From Astropecten irregularis (taxonomy: Eukaryota > Echinodermata > Asteroidea > Paxillosida > Astropectinidae): a stretch of 64,000 bases of DNA. Both the position numbers and the translations under genes were made by a program. Below are positions 47,875 through 58,500 of the stretch, one piece after another. The stretch covers positions 12,104,431 to 12,168,430 of the forward strand of contig OZ020264.1 of the NCBI GenBank assembly GCA_963971285.1. The letters are read 5' to 3'. The notes under the pieces were generated by a model. It was given only the letters and a program-made list of their open reading frames with translations. It had not been told where the DNA came from and ran no database searches. The first letter of the stretch is position 1. Every line of letters starts with the position of its first letter.

Positions 47875-48075
47875 CTTTACAAAATGAGACTTGAGGTAAA
47901 ACTATGCATTTACTTTCCTACAGCCATTTTGTGTCCTAAATGAAATGAAGGGCTTGAGATGAACATGCTTGAAGCTGGAGCCTTTCTTTGGCTTCGTCGT
48001 GTAGCCCATCTCCTTCGTTTCGTTCTGTGGGCCTCAAATGGAGGTACCGAAATAAGTCCCAAGCAATTGAGAGAC
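47875..48075 (-). repeat. Family E interspersed repeat
   Basis: It contains GAAGCTGGAGCCTTTCTTTG and 'gtgggcctcaaatgg', as in the copy at 8852-9055. Confidence 0.7.
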
Positions 48076-48490
48076 AAGCTATAAATGCCCTAATTTCTAT
48101 TCATGAAAAAGAAATATTTCAATTTATTTGAAATGTCAAAAACTTGATTATCAATGAAACTTGGTTGGAAGACTATTCCAAAATGAAAACTGCGCTCTGA
48201 AAATAAAATGTCAAACTAGGGTTGAACTTTTCTAATTGTCAACATAAAAAACCCAAGAATACATACTAAACATTCATAGAAATAAATAACAGAAAAATGT
48301 GTGGTTCCGGTTCGTAATAACTTTCGCTAATAATTTATTTACAAGTTCGTATTTTGATCATTTTGTTATGATACAGGTATACAGTAAGATTTTTGCATAA
48401 CAAGATAAATTATACGTTGTTGAGTTGAATATGAACTAAAATATTTCTATTTAATTTCATTTTGCTCAAAATTTCAATTCCACTGACCAG

Positions 48491-50194
48491 GGCCAATTTC
48501 ATAGAGCTGCTTCAAAGCATGAAACGTCTTCCTTGATCAAACAGGATTACCAACCAAATGTTCATGTGATGTTTACTGTTTTTGACTTGTATTCGGCCAT
48601 TGTTTGCTTTGCATAACATTCACAAGGAGTTTTGGCTGGTATACTGATTTTATTTACCAAGGTTTTTGGTGCTTAAGCAGCTCTATGAAATTGGCCCATA
48701 CAGTTGTTATGCCATGCGACCTAGGGAGAGCTATTCTTCAGCACTGGAATAGTCTGGTGCCTTTATGCCATTCTCACCTACAGTTAACAGTGTCTTAGTC
48801 CTAGACTTCTCTTGTGCAACTGACTTTACAATAAGAATACTATGGGTAGCCATCACAGCTTATGTCAGCACAAACTTACTTGAAAACAGAACAAACAATT
48901 AAATGGGATGTTTTTTTGCACATAGCTCGAGAGTTTGGAAAAAGGACAGAATTTGTTCACAAGGGCTTTCAAGATTTACATGTTTGGCAAAATTTAGCTG
49001 CCTATACCAACCAGTATACGGTTTGTTACTCAATAAAAGAAAGGTACATAGCTCACCTATTTCCAAAAGACTCCCTAGTCTGGAGAAATGTAATGTTGGC
49101 TATGCATGGGATTTCAGATGAGTTAGGTGCCAGACATGGGTCAACATCACTCCAAAAGGGCCAAGATTTGAACAGGGGCTATGGCTGTTGCTAACTTGCT
49201 ATGCACATCTCTATGCATACTGATACGCTAAGACTCAGCCATAGCCGAAGTTGTTCATTTCGATCCGGCTTGATTTTATGCATCAGCTCTTACAAGAACT
49301 TTTAAATACACAAAGAACCCCTATACCAGCACCTTACCATGCATGAACAAATGAGGGCGCTCTATCATAGCAACCAACATTTGGGCAATTTCTTTTGAAA
49401 AAGTGACCAGGGGCCAATTTCACCGCCCTGATGCTTCGCACACAAACATTAATTTTGCTAAGCAAGAATTTTTTCTATCTTAATAAAAAAACAGGGTTAA
49501 AACCAAAATGTGTTGTGTTTCACTTGTGATTGTTCTTTGGCTGTTGTTCTCTGACCATGAATATCAAATGGAATTTTTAATGTTTGTTTGTTCTATTGAG
49601 CAAACCAAGACATCTTGTGCTAAGCAATTTTTATTGTGCTTAGCAGCTCTATGAAATTGGCCCCTGGTTGGAACTGCAAATTATAAATCCATGTTACTTC
49701 AACCAAAGATAGGAAGACATTTAAAAGTCTTTCAGGAAAATGTACAAGTTGCAGGGCCACAATTTGATGAGTTAACAAAAAAACAAAATAACAAATCAAG
49801 AAGGCCACAAAATAGACTGGGCTCATTTCTGTATTGATGATTAACAACCCCAAAAGGCATTTGTAATAATCCTAATTATACATGTTCGAGAACATTTCAG
49901 TTTCAGTCACGGTAACCATGACAGTCATGGCAACTATTAAACAATCTGGGGCCAATTTCATAGAGCTGCTTAAGCACAGAAATTGCTTTAAGCATGAAAA
50001 GGCTTCCTTGATCAAACAGGATTACCAACCAAATGTTCATGTGATGTTTATTGCTTTTGACTTGTATTCGGCCATTGTTTGCTAAGCATAACATACACAA
50101 GGAGTTTTGGTTAGCATAATTATTTCATTGACCAACATTTTTGGAGCTTAAACAAATTTTGGTGCTTAAGCAGCTTTATGAAATTGGCCCCTGG
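48491..50194 (+). repeat. Family D, D-prime, D series
   Basis: Family D at 48491-48700 and 49946-50194 and family D-prime at 49409-49663, all in the same orientation. Each begins GGGCCAATTTCA and ends ATGAAATTGGCCC. Between them (48705-49400) lies unique DNA with a 110-codon open frame (48862-49194) that I do not recognise. Confidence 0.8.
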
Positions 50195-50394
50195 AAGAAG
50201 AACAGGCACAAACGATCCATGTAGCTAGTAAAACTCCAAAACCATAAAAATAAGAATGATATTATATTAAGTTATTAACATTAACAACCCACAGGCATTT
50301 GTAATGCCCACATTTAAATGTTAAGAGAAAAAAAAAATAAACAACCTGTAAAATTAAAAAACCTAAGCCAAAGGTCGTCTAGGAAAAAATTGTC

Positions 50395-50625
50395 CACAAG
50401 GGCCTTTCTCAAAGCTTGGCTCCGGCTCCATTTCGTGATTCCATTCTAAAATTACAGGTATCAAATTAGAGACATTTGGCTGCGGTTCGGAAGTAGATTG
50501 TCTGGCTTGAAAAGGAAAACAGAGCTTCAGCTGCAATGAAAAACCACAACCTATATTTTCAGCATATGGATGACAGAGATGAAGCCTGAGCCTGAGCTGG
50601 AAACAAGTTTTGAGAAAGGCCCCAG
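50395..50625 (-). repeat. Family F repeat
   Basis: Shares GGCTCCATTTCGTGATTCCA and 'gaagcctgagcctgagct' with the 9.7 and 58.7 kb copies. Confidence 0.7.
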
Positions 50626-50631
50626 GGATTG

Positions 50632-50905
50632 ATTTCATGAAGCCCTACAATTGATCGTAACCCGAGTTACGAAGGATAACCCATCGTATCCTACGTAGGG
50701 TTGCAATGCATGATAAGTCCTACGATTGATCGTAAGTTACGATGAGTTTAAAGAAATTAACACCAAATTTCACCAAACACATCGTAACTTACTATCAATC
50801 GTAGGACTTATGATGCATTGCATCCCTATGTAGGATACGATGGGTTATCCTTTGTACCGGTAACTGGAATTACGATCAATCGTAGGCTTCATGAAATCGA
50901 CCCCC
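50632..50905. repeat. Two family B palindromes back to back
   Basis: Copies at about 50632-50762 and 50763-50905 abut in opposite orientation. Since each is itself nearly palindromic, the 270 bp block can fold into a cruciform or double hairpin. Confidence 0.8.
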
Positions 50906-52084
50906 GATTCGAGAGAGGCCCACGTCATAATCCCAAAACGTATCCAGGATGACCTTTGGCTGCGGCTCTTCACAATGTATGCCAGATCACTACAACATGT
51001 ACAAACAAAAAACAAAATTGCAAACATAGACAAAAATATACTCCACTTCCGTAAGACTTTCAAACTACAGTCTTCAAATAAAACGTGTCGCCCATTTTTT
51101 GAAAATTGGTGGCACCAACCGTCTGAATCACTGATGCGTTAATTCATTTACTAATTTCTTTTGTACATTATGTTACAAATTCTTTTTTCTTAATTAACTT
51201 AAGTATCAGATATTAAATACACAGCCCGAAAAAGCAAATAAAACACAAAATTCTCCAAAAACGAAAACAGAAACAATCATAGAATTTGTTTTACTAATTT
51301 TAAGGCATAGCATTGCGAAAATGTTGATTCGAAGTTATATTGTATGTGTTAAAAAGAAATGGGAAGATTTCGAAGCCCCAACAAAAATTTTCTTAAAACT
51401 TTAAATTTTGGAAATGGTCTCCGTGACAACAAGAATAACCTACTTTTTAAAGTGTTATATGAGCAAGCTTTCTAAGAAGAAGAGTTGTTTCTGAAAGAAA
51501 TCACAGTTTGAACTCCACAAAAGCGAGAAGAAAATCCAGCGAATCTCTTGGCCTGATTTCCATAACCACAACTTCCCGATAGGTACAATAGTACACATCT
51601 GTAACTTCATTTCTTAATAGCGAACAAAGCACTGTATGAAGTTCATTTCCTTAGAAGGGTTCATTGTTCAATCATATTCCAAACAGTATTCATCGTTTTT
51701 GTTCCGTAATTTTGATGATGACATCATATGTGCATAGCAACAGTTCCTCTGACAAATCTTACCCACAATGCAACACAATATTCACATCGACGGCAGTGTA
51801 AAACTTAAGAGTGGTGCACGGCACGGCGTCAAATCCGGACTGTAACTCACAAAGCTGTCTTGTTTACTACTTCATGAGAGGCAAAATGTTTTGTAATTTT
51901 CGATAGCGACTTTGTTCTCCGTACTAAAAAGTTTTATTTTGAAAAACGAAAGGCATTCTTGTTATTTTTGAAGATAATGCTGCTGACCTAGGACCTGTTT
52001 GTTTTGCTGTGGATCTTGGTCGCCATATTTGATCTTGCAAATCCACGTTCCAGGCAGGATATGCTAAAATGGGATCCAGAGCAG

Positions 52085-52400
52085 CTTTTTGTGTTTTCGG
52101 GGGCATAAGTGGAAGAGCATTAGGCACTCGCCTCTCACCAATGTGGCCTGGGTTCGATCCCGGCTTGGGTCATATGTGAGTAGAGTTGTGCGTTGGTTCT
52201 CTCCTATGCTACGAGGGTTTTTCTCCGGTTTTCCTCCCTCCATGAAAATCAAACACTTTTGATTTCAGGCTGCACTCCGTGTTCATATGGGTTGAATTGT
52301 GCTGGCAGCCAAGGGCGCCGCTGTCAACTTGATCACGTTGTAGAAGCATCCTTCGCAATTCAGCACCCCAGCTGCGAGTAAGGATGATTAGCCTCCAAAA
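52085..52400 (+). repeat. tRNA-derived SINE, nearly complete
   Basis: The tRNA head has box A 'taagtggaagagcattagg' and box B GGGTTCGATCCCGGC. A body follows with 'gggtttttctccggttttcct', then a tail with 'ggatgattagcctcc'. It lies within 130-450 bp downstream of the MIB2 stop, antisense to the gene, so the MIB2 3' UTR may include it. Confidence 0.75.
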
Positions 52401-52529
52401 TTATTATGATAATCATCACTGATCGCGTTGCTGAAACAAACAGGCCCCTAATGCTGCAAAGGTGTTGTCATCTCACCACCTGGTTGCCGAAGGCGGTACT
52501 CTTTATAGGAGGTTTTCTGTCCTGGGGCA

Positions 52530-55500
52530 TCACGTAAAGAGCACGATTTTCTTAGTGATGGGCTTGCGACAGATGTGGCAAAGCTTGAGGGCCTTGGAGC
52601 ATTTCTTGCAGGTGCTGTGGCCGCAGAGGAAGGCGATGTCTTTCTTGCGTTCCATGCAGATGTTGCAGAGCTGGGCGTCTTCGAGCTCTTGCATCTTCTG
52701 CTTCAGCTCTTGGATCTCCTTGTGGGAGGAGGGCGCCGATGACGACGATGACTCTGGAGATGACCATCAAATCAACAAAATGAACAACAAACAAATAAAC
52801 AAAATAGTCATTGAAAAGTGAACAATGAAATACTTATGTGGATCGGTTTGCGGAAACACCATGTAAGAATCGTTCGTACTTTCGCACTTCTATTTCGTTC
52901 GCACTTCTCGTAAGGTCTCAACGTCGAGACCTTACGAGAAGTGCGAACGAAATAGAAGTGCGAAGGTACCAATCCACATACCAATTGTCACCGTGCAAAG
53001 CCTCAAATCTTTCTAATAGGCTGTTGTTCACTAACCATGAATGTCAAACAGTTTTTTTAATGGTGGTTTGTTATTGACCAAGACATTTTGTGCTAAGCAA
53101 TTTTGTGTGTGCTTAACAGCTCCATGAAATTGGTGGGTTAGGTGGGTCAGGGTTTGATATGTAGGAAGGTGTGGTTATAACCTTTGTGCTTAGTCTTGGA
53201 AGATGGGCTTCCCTTAGATGAGGCGGCGGACGTGGCAGATGGAGCGGACGAACGACGAGATGAGACTTGGTGTCCGTCTTAGGGTGTGACGGGGGGATAA
53301 AAATACCCCAGTGAAGCAGTACAGTGATGTGATGGTTAGACAGGTGGTGCCATTCGATGGGTGCATGCATGGGGTGAGGGTGAGGTAGGGGTAAGGGTGG
53401 GGGTGTAGGGGGTAAGGGTGGGGGTGAAGGGGGTAAGGGGGAGGGTGATTTTGTTTGAGAGATGGAAAAAAGTGAGTGAGAAGGAGATGTTAAACATTAT
53501 GACAATTGTTAATATTAAAGGTTAACTGTAATCAAATTTAGGAAAGGGATGAAAGTGCTTTAAAATTACTGCTTAATAATCCCGGCTGGAATTATGGGTC
53601 TAAAATACCTCTGCAAAACATGTCAATCCTGAACATTTCAGAACCGATTGCAATCCATTTTTGTTTTTTCATTGAAAAGTGGACAAAGAAAAATTGACTG
53701 GAGCGGGATTTAAACCAGCGACCTCCGGAATACCGTACCAGTGCTCTACCAACTGAGCTACCCAGCCCTATGTTGGTGGTTTCCCTAATAGTCAATTATC
53801 TCTGTTTGTTTTGCAGTTGGAAGTAAAGTAAATTATCTCACCTTTGTTGAGTCTTTCCATGATGGTCTGATGGCAAACTGTGCAGTGAAGAACTTTGTGG
53901 GAACATTCTAAAAACAAAAATCAGAATGGAAAGAGAAGGTCTGAGCTACTTAGCAAAAGAAATATTGCTAATTAAAAACAAGGAAAAATCAAGCAGGGGA
54001 CCAGTTTAATTACACATATATAGCATAGGAATCTTGGCTGGTGTTCAGTTGTCGCTAAGCAGATGTTTCCTGTATTAACTCAATGAAACTGACACCAAGG
54101 GCTTGAACTTGAACCGTCTTCAAAGATCCTTTGGTTATCTAGCGCCCTCTGTTGATGGCACCATGCCAGCACTGAGCCTCATAGGGCCCCTTACCAATTT
54201 TTTCATGAATGAGTAAGGCTTGCGGTGACACCAAGTATAAAAATCTCTTTTAGGAAGATGTGTGGTCCTGAAAAGGACCGATGAGAGTGGATTCTCGACG
54301 TTTCGACTAGTGCGCTCTAGTCATGTGCTCTACTCTCTCCTAAGGACGACTAGAGCACACTAGTCGAAACATCGAGAATACTACCTTTAAACAGGACCAG
54401 TCTTACCTTGGCAGACCGACTTGTGGCCACAGGGCCTGAACGTGACGTCGGCACTTCTGGAGTTACAGAGGGCGCACTTCGACGTTCCTTCCAAACGTTC
54501 TATCTCTTTGACAGTTTCCTGAACAATAAAAATACACAAAAAAAAAAAATCCCAGCTCAAAAATCAGGACACAGCAGGGGCTTGGAGAGTTGATAGTTCA
54601 AGGCTGGGGATTATAGAAGCCCAAGACCCCAGGCAAAGCCCAGGCCTGGTCAGGCTTCTCAGTGGCTGGACCAAACCAGTATTAAAGGTACCCTAATACT
54701 TTGACTAAGTGATAAAAAAACAAGCCATTGAAAGGTGAACAAAGAAAAATTGACTGGAGCGGGATTACATTTTTCTTTGGGGTTCAGGAGGTCGCTGGTT
54801 CGAATCCCACTCCAGTCAATTTTTCTTTGTTCACCTTTCAACACAATCTAATCCAATGAACAAACAAAGAAAGATTCCAATTTCAAATTGTCTGATTAAT
54901 TTTTTTTCATTGGCATCAGAAGTTGGAATTAGGGGTGGAATTATTATAGTGCTTGCCCTGGGCGCCCGTTTTCCCTAGAATACGTTGTTGGTTGCAGGCT
55001 TGCATATCAAACGGTCACAGGCCAGAACAAACACACATTCAAGCTTCACATACTGTTACAAGGGATTCACCAGGGACGTCGGTCACTCTCAAGCATTGGT
55101 GTCCTTTTCACACGATGACACTTTTGTAAGATTTCGCAACCATGAGAGAATTTCTCAATGGTTGCGAGTTTTTTAGCGTCGTGTGAAAAGGCCTTAATTA
55201 AGTACACATCTGTACGCTAGTAAACTAACATATGACAACACCATCAAAACATGCATAACTGTATATAAATAGCCACAAAGCATGCTCGCATGCAATGAAC
55301 AATAACTTCTCATAAAAAGTGTTTACCGAAAAACAAAAATAACAACTACATCCTACATGAAAAAAAATACACACCAACCCTGCCAAAAATGACAATATCA
55401 TTTTCAAAAACCTCAAAGCATGAATTAATTTCACCAAAACAGTGTCAACACAATACAAGGTACGAATACTGATTATATAAACGGTACTGGGCCCAATTTC

Positions 55501-58500
55501 ATGGAGTCTGTTACTGTAAGCAAAAAATCTTTGCTTTTATAATACGAAAACAGACTTTTTTGCTTACTGTTAGCGTAGTTTACTTTCTCACTTTGCTATA
55601 AAGCAAGGACCTTCTGCAGAATGCATGTGACAGCGCATTACTACAAAATCAAAAGGATTTAGCGTAGAAATTCTTTGCTGACTGATAAAGCGCCAAAAGT
55701 CTTGCTTAATGAAATAGATTTCATGCTTAGCAGTGCCCGTAAGCACAAAATAGGCCGTAACAAATTCTACGAAATTGGGCCCCAATACAAAGTGGTCTTA
55801 CCTGTAGATTAACCTTTAGTACGACAAATGAAGATGAAGAATGTAAAAAATATACATGTAAACAAACTTGAGTCATTTAACTGAATATAAATTATAGTAA
55901 TTTACTAGGTTGAAAAATTGGCAAAAATGGAATACTACTGTACATTGGGTTTGACGAGTGTATACCTACCCTAGGACTTGAACAGGATTCGAACCTGCGT
56001 CCACATGGCCGCCAATCCCTGTCATCAAATTCCCCACCTAACGACAACTAGTTTCTGTATACCGAGCTTGAATCATTCATCCTGGTAAGACTGCTACGGT
56101 TCGGACGCGCTCACACGATTTTGAGAATTTTTTATTCATACAGGATTTCCGATTTGGACACAATGAAAAACTCTTGTTTGAATTTGCAAGAGAACATGTT
56201 AAATATATTGTAATGAAAAACAAAATAAAAATAAATAAAAGACAAACTTTCAAAATAAATTCAACAGATGAGAACAAAAGCTATAATTTGTTTTGTATAA
56301 CTGTACAATCTTATGCGGATCAGTTTGCAGAAACACCATGTAAGAATCGTTCGTACTGTCGCACTCTATTTCGTTCGCACTTCTCGTAAGGTCTCAAAGT
56401 TTCGACTAGCCTGCATCATCAGGAGACCAAGACTAGAGCAGGTTAGACGAAAAGTTGAGACCTTACGAGAAGTGCGACGAAATAACAAGTGCGAAAGTAC
56501 GAATGATTCTTACATGGTGTTTCCGCAAACCGATCCACAAATTAATTGTCACCTTGCAAAGCCTCAAATCTTTTGGTACAATCTTACTTGGTGTTTTTTC
56601 AGTTTCTCTCTACGTTACTTCTACCCACCTTACAGATGAAGCACTTCTGGAAGAGCTTGGCGCATTCCATGCAGGCTGCCTGGTGCCCACAAGGCTTGAA
56701 CTTGCAGTTGGCCGGGTTCTGGCACATACGGCACTGGGTCATGATGGCTTGGAGGTTACCCCCGTCCGTCTGGGCGCCGGGGCCGGGCAGGTTGGGCTTC
56801 CTGCTTGTGGCCTGGTCGCCTCCAGCTGGCGCCGAAGCCTCAGCTGCTACCTTTGGCTCTCTCCTGGACGGCTTCTGCTTCACTTGGGGCGCCCTCTGAT
56901 CCCTCGTGGGCTCACCTAGCCTCCGTCTGTTCACAAAAAATAACAACAAAATTGTAAGAAAGATTTCATGCGTAGCAGTGCACGTAAGAACAAGAATGGG
57001 CCGTAACGGATTCCATGAAATTGGGTTGGGTTGAAGTTGATGGTTCAAGGCTAGGGATTATAGAAGCCCAAGAGCCAAGGCAAAGCCCAGGCCTGGCCAG
57101 GCTTTACAACTATGATCCAGGACAAAACAGGGGCTTGGAGTTGATAGTTGAAGGCTAGGGATTATAAAAGCCCAAGACCCCATGAAAATGCCCAAGCTTA
57201 GCCTGGCTTTTCAGTGGCTAGGCTGAACCAGCATTTAAGTTTCTTTCCCTTTCATAGGGAGTATCAAGATCTTACTGTCTGAGCTCGGCACATTGCTTGA
57301 GTAGGCTGTCCAGCTGCAGGGGCACTGCTAGGTCCACAGACGTCTTGCCTTGGTTGTTCCGATGCTGCAGGTTAGCGCCCTCTATAGTCAAGTAGCAGGC
57401 AACGGCAGGCCCCGTGCCAATGTTGTTATTACTTGGCGGTAGCGAAGAACGGATCTTGGACAGTATGGGCGTGCTGTCGGCCGTGGCGTACACGCTCTGC
57501 CTCATCAGGGCCAGCTGCAGGCTGATGTCTCCGTCCTCGTCTTCCGCGTTGATGTTGGCTCCCTTGGACACGAGCAACTCCAGGACATTGGTGTGGCCCT
57601 GGCCGACGGTCAGCAGCAAGGGGGTCTGCTTGCGGTTGTTCTGAATGTCAATGTCCCCTTGACCCTTGGTGAAAATAAGGACGAAAATAAGACAAAGTAT
57701 GTAGCATTTCTATTGTTGTACAAACAATTTGCTTAAGCATGAGAAGTCTTCCTTGATCAAACAGGATTACCAAGCAATTTTTCATGTGGTGTTTACTGCT
57801 TTTGACTTGTATTCGGCCATTGTTTGCTGAACATAACATTCACAAGGAATTTATGCTGGCATACTGATTTTATTTAACAAGGTTTTGGGTGCTTAAGCAA
57901 ATTTTGGTGCTTAAGCAAGCTCTATGAAATTGGACCCTGGTCTCACCTTGGTGATGAGGGCTTCTGTGACGTCGCGATGTCCGTTCAGGGAAGCCAGGTG
58001 GAGAGCTGAGAAGCCGTCATCCTTCTTCAAGTTGACCAGCTGCCTGGCCTTCACGACAAGCTTCTCTGTGGCACTGCAAAGCAGAGACAGACACATTAAC
58101 ACCAGATTGGTGCTCAGCTTGTCCACTTAACCATGAAACGGTTTTTGACAGGGTACAAAATTGACTCGTTGTAACAAAGTTGGGAACAACTTTAATTTGA
58201 GGCTTTTAGTGCCGAGACCATCAAGGCCTTTACAAAACCAGGCTTCAGGCTAGGCTCAATCAGAAAAACAAGGAGCAGAATACTAACTAGCTGTTTCCCT
58301 TCAATGCAGCGTGGTGGAGGACGTTGAATCCTCGCTGGTTCTTCAGGGTAAAGTCCGCCCCGTTAGCCTCCACTAGCATGTCAATGATGTCCTTGCAGTT
58401 CTTGGCGATGGCGTCGTGCAGAGCCGTGTCCCCGTAGGAATCCTATCGAGGCAAAAGAAACAAATTATCCGGAATGAGACCAAGCAAGGGACGTGAGCTG

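Larger units (their letters stand above)
38418..52529. other. Intergenic region upstream of HesB, downstream of MIB2
   Basis: This 14.1 kb lies between the HesB start and the MIB2 stop. The first 800 bp are CpG-containing, repeat-free promoter DNA. From 39820 on, repeats dominate: family C at 39820-40500, poly-C and poly-G tracts at 40770-42285, family A at 42.5, 44.5, 45.7 and 47.0 kb, family B at 43.4 and 50.6 kb, and family D at 48.5-50.2 kb. No supported gene was found. Stretches with nothing recognised: 42900-43360, 45050-45740, 46080-46520, 48090-48480, 48750-49400, 50910-52080. On the minus strand AATAAA at about 51934-51939 could serve the MIB2 mRNA. Confidence 0.65.

Noticed and set aside
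48862..49194. 110-codon open frame on the plus strand
   Set aside because: I recognise no family, no repeat domain and no splice context. It could be chance in AT-rich DNA. Mentioned only as unexplained.
53370..53450. Interstitial telomere
   Set aside because: The units are GGGTAAGGGTGGGGGT-like and irregular, not TTAGGG.
57272..57619. MIB2 ankyrin exon starting at an internal ATG near 57619
   Set aside because: The frame continues upstream to an AG acceptor before GGTCAAGGG at 57664, which completes the ankyrin unit; the ATG-like start is only a codon choice of the open-frame call.
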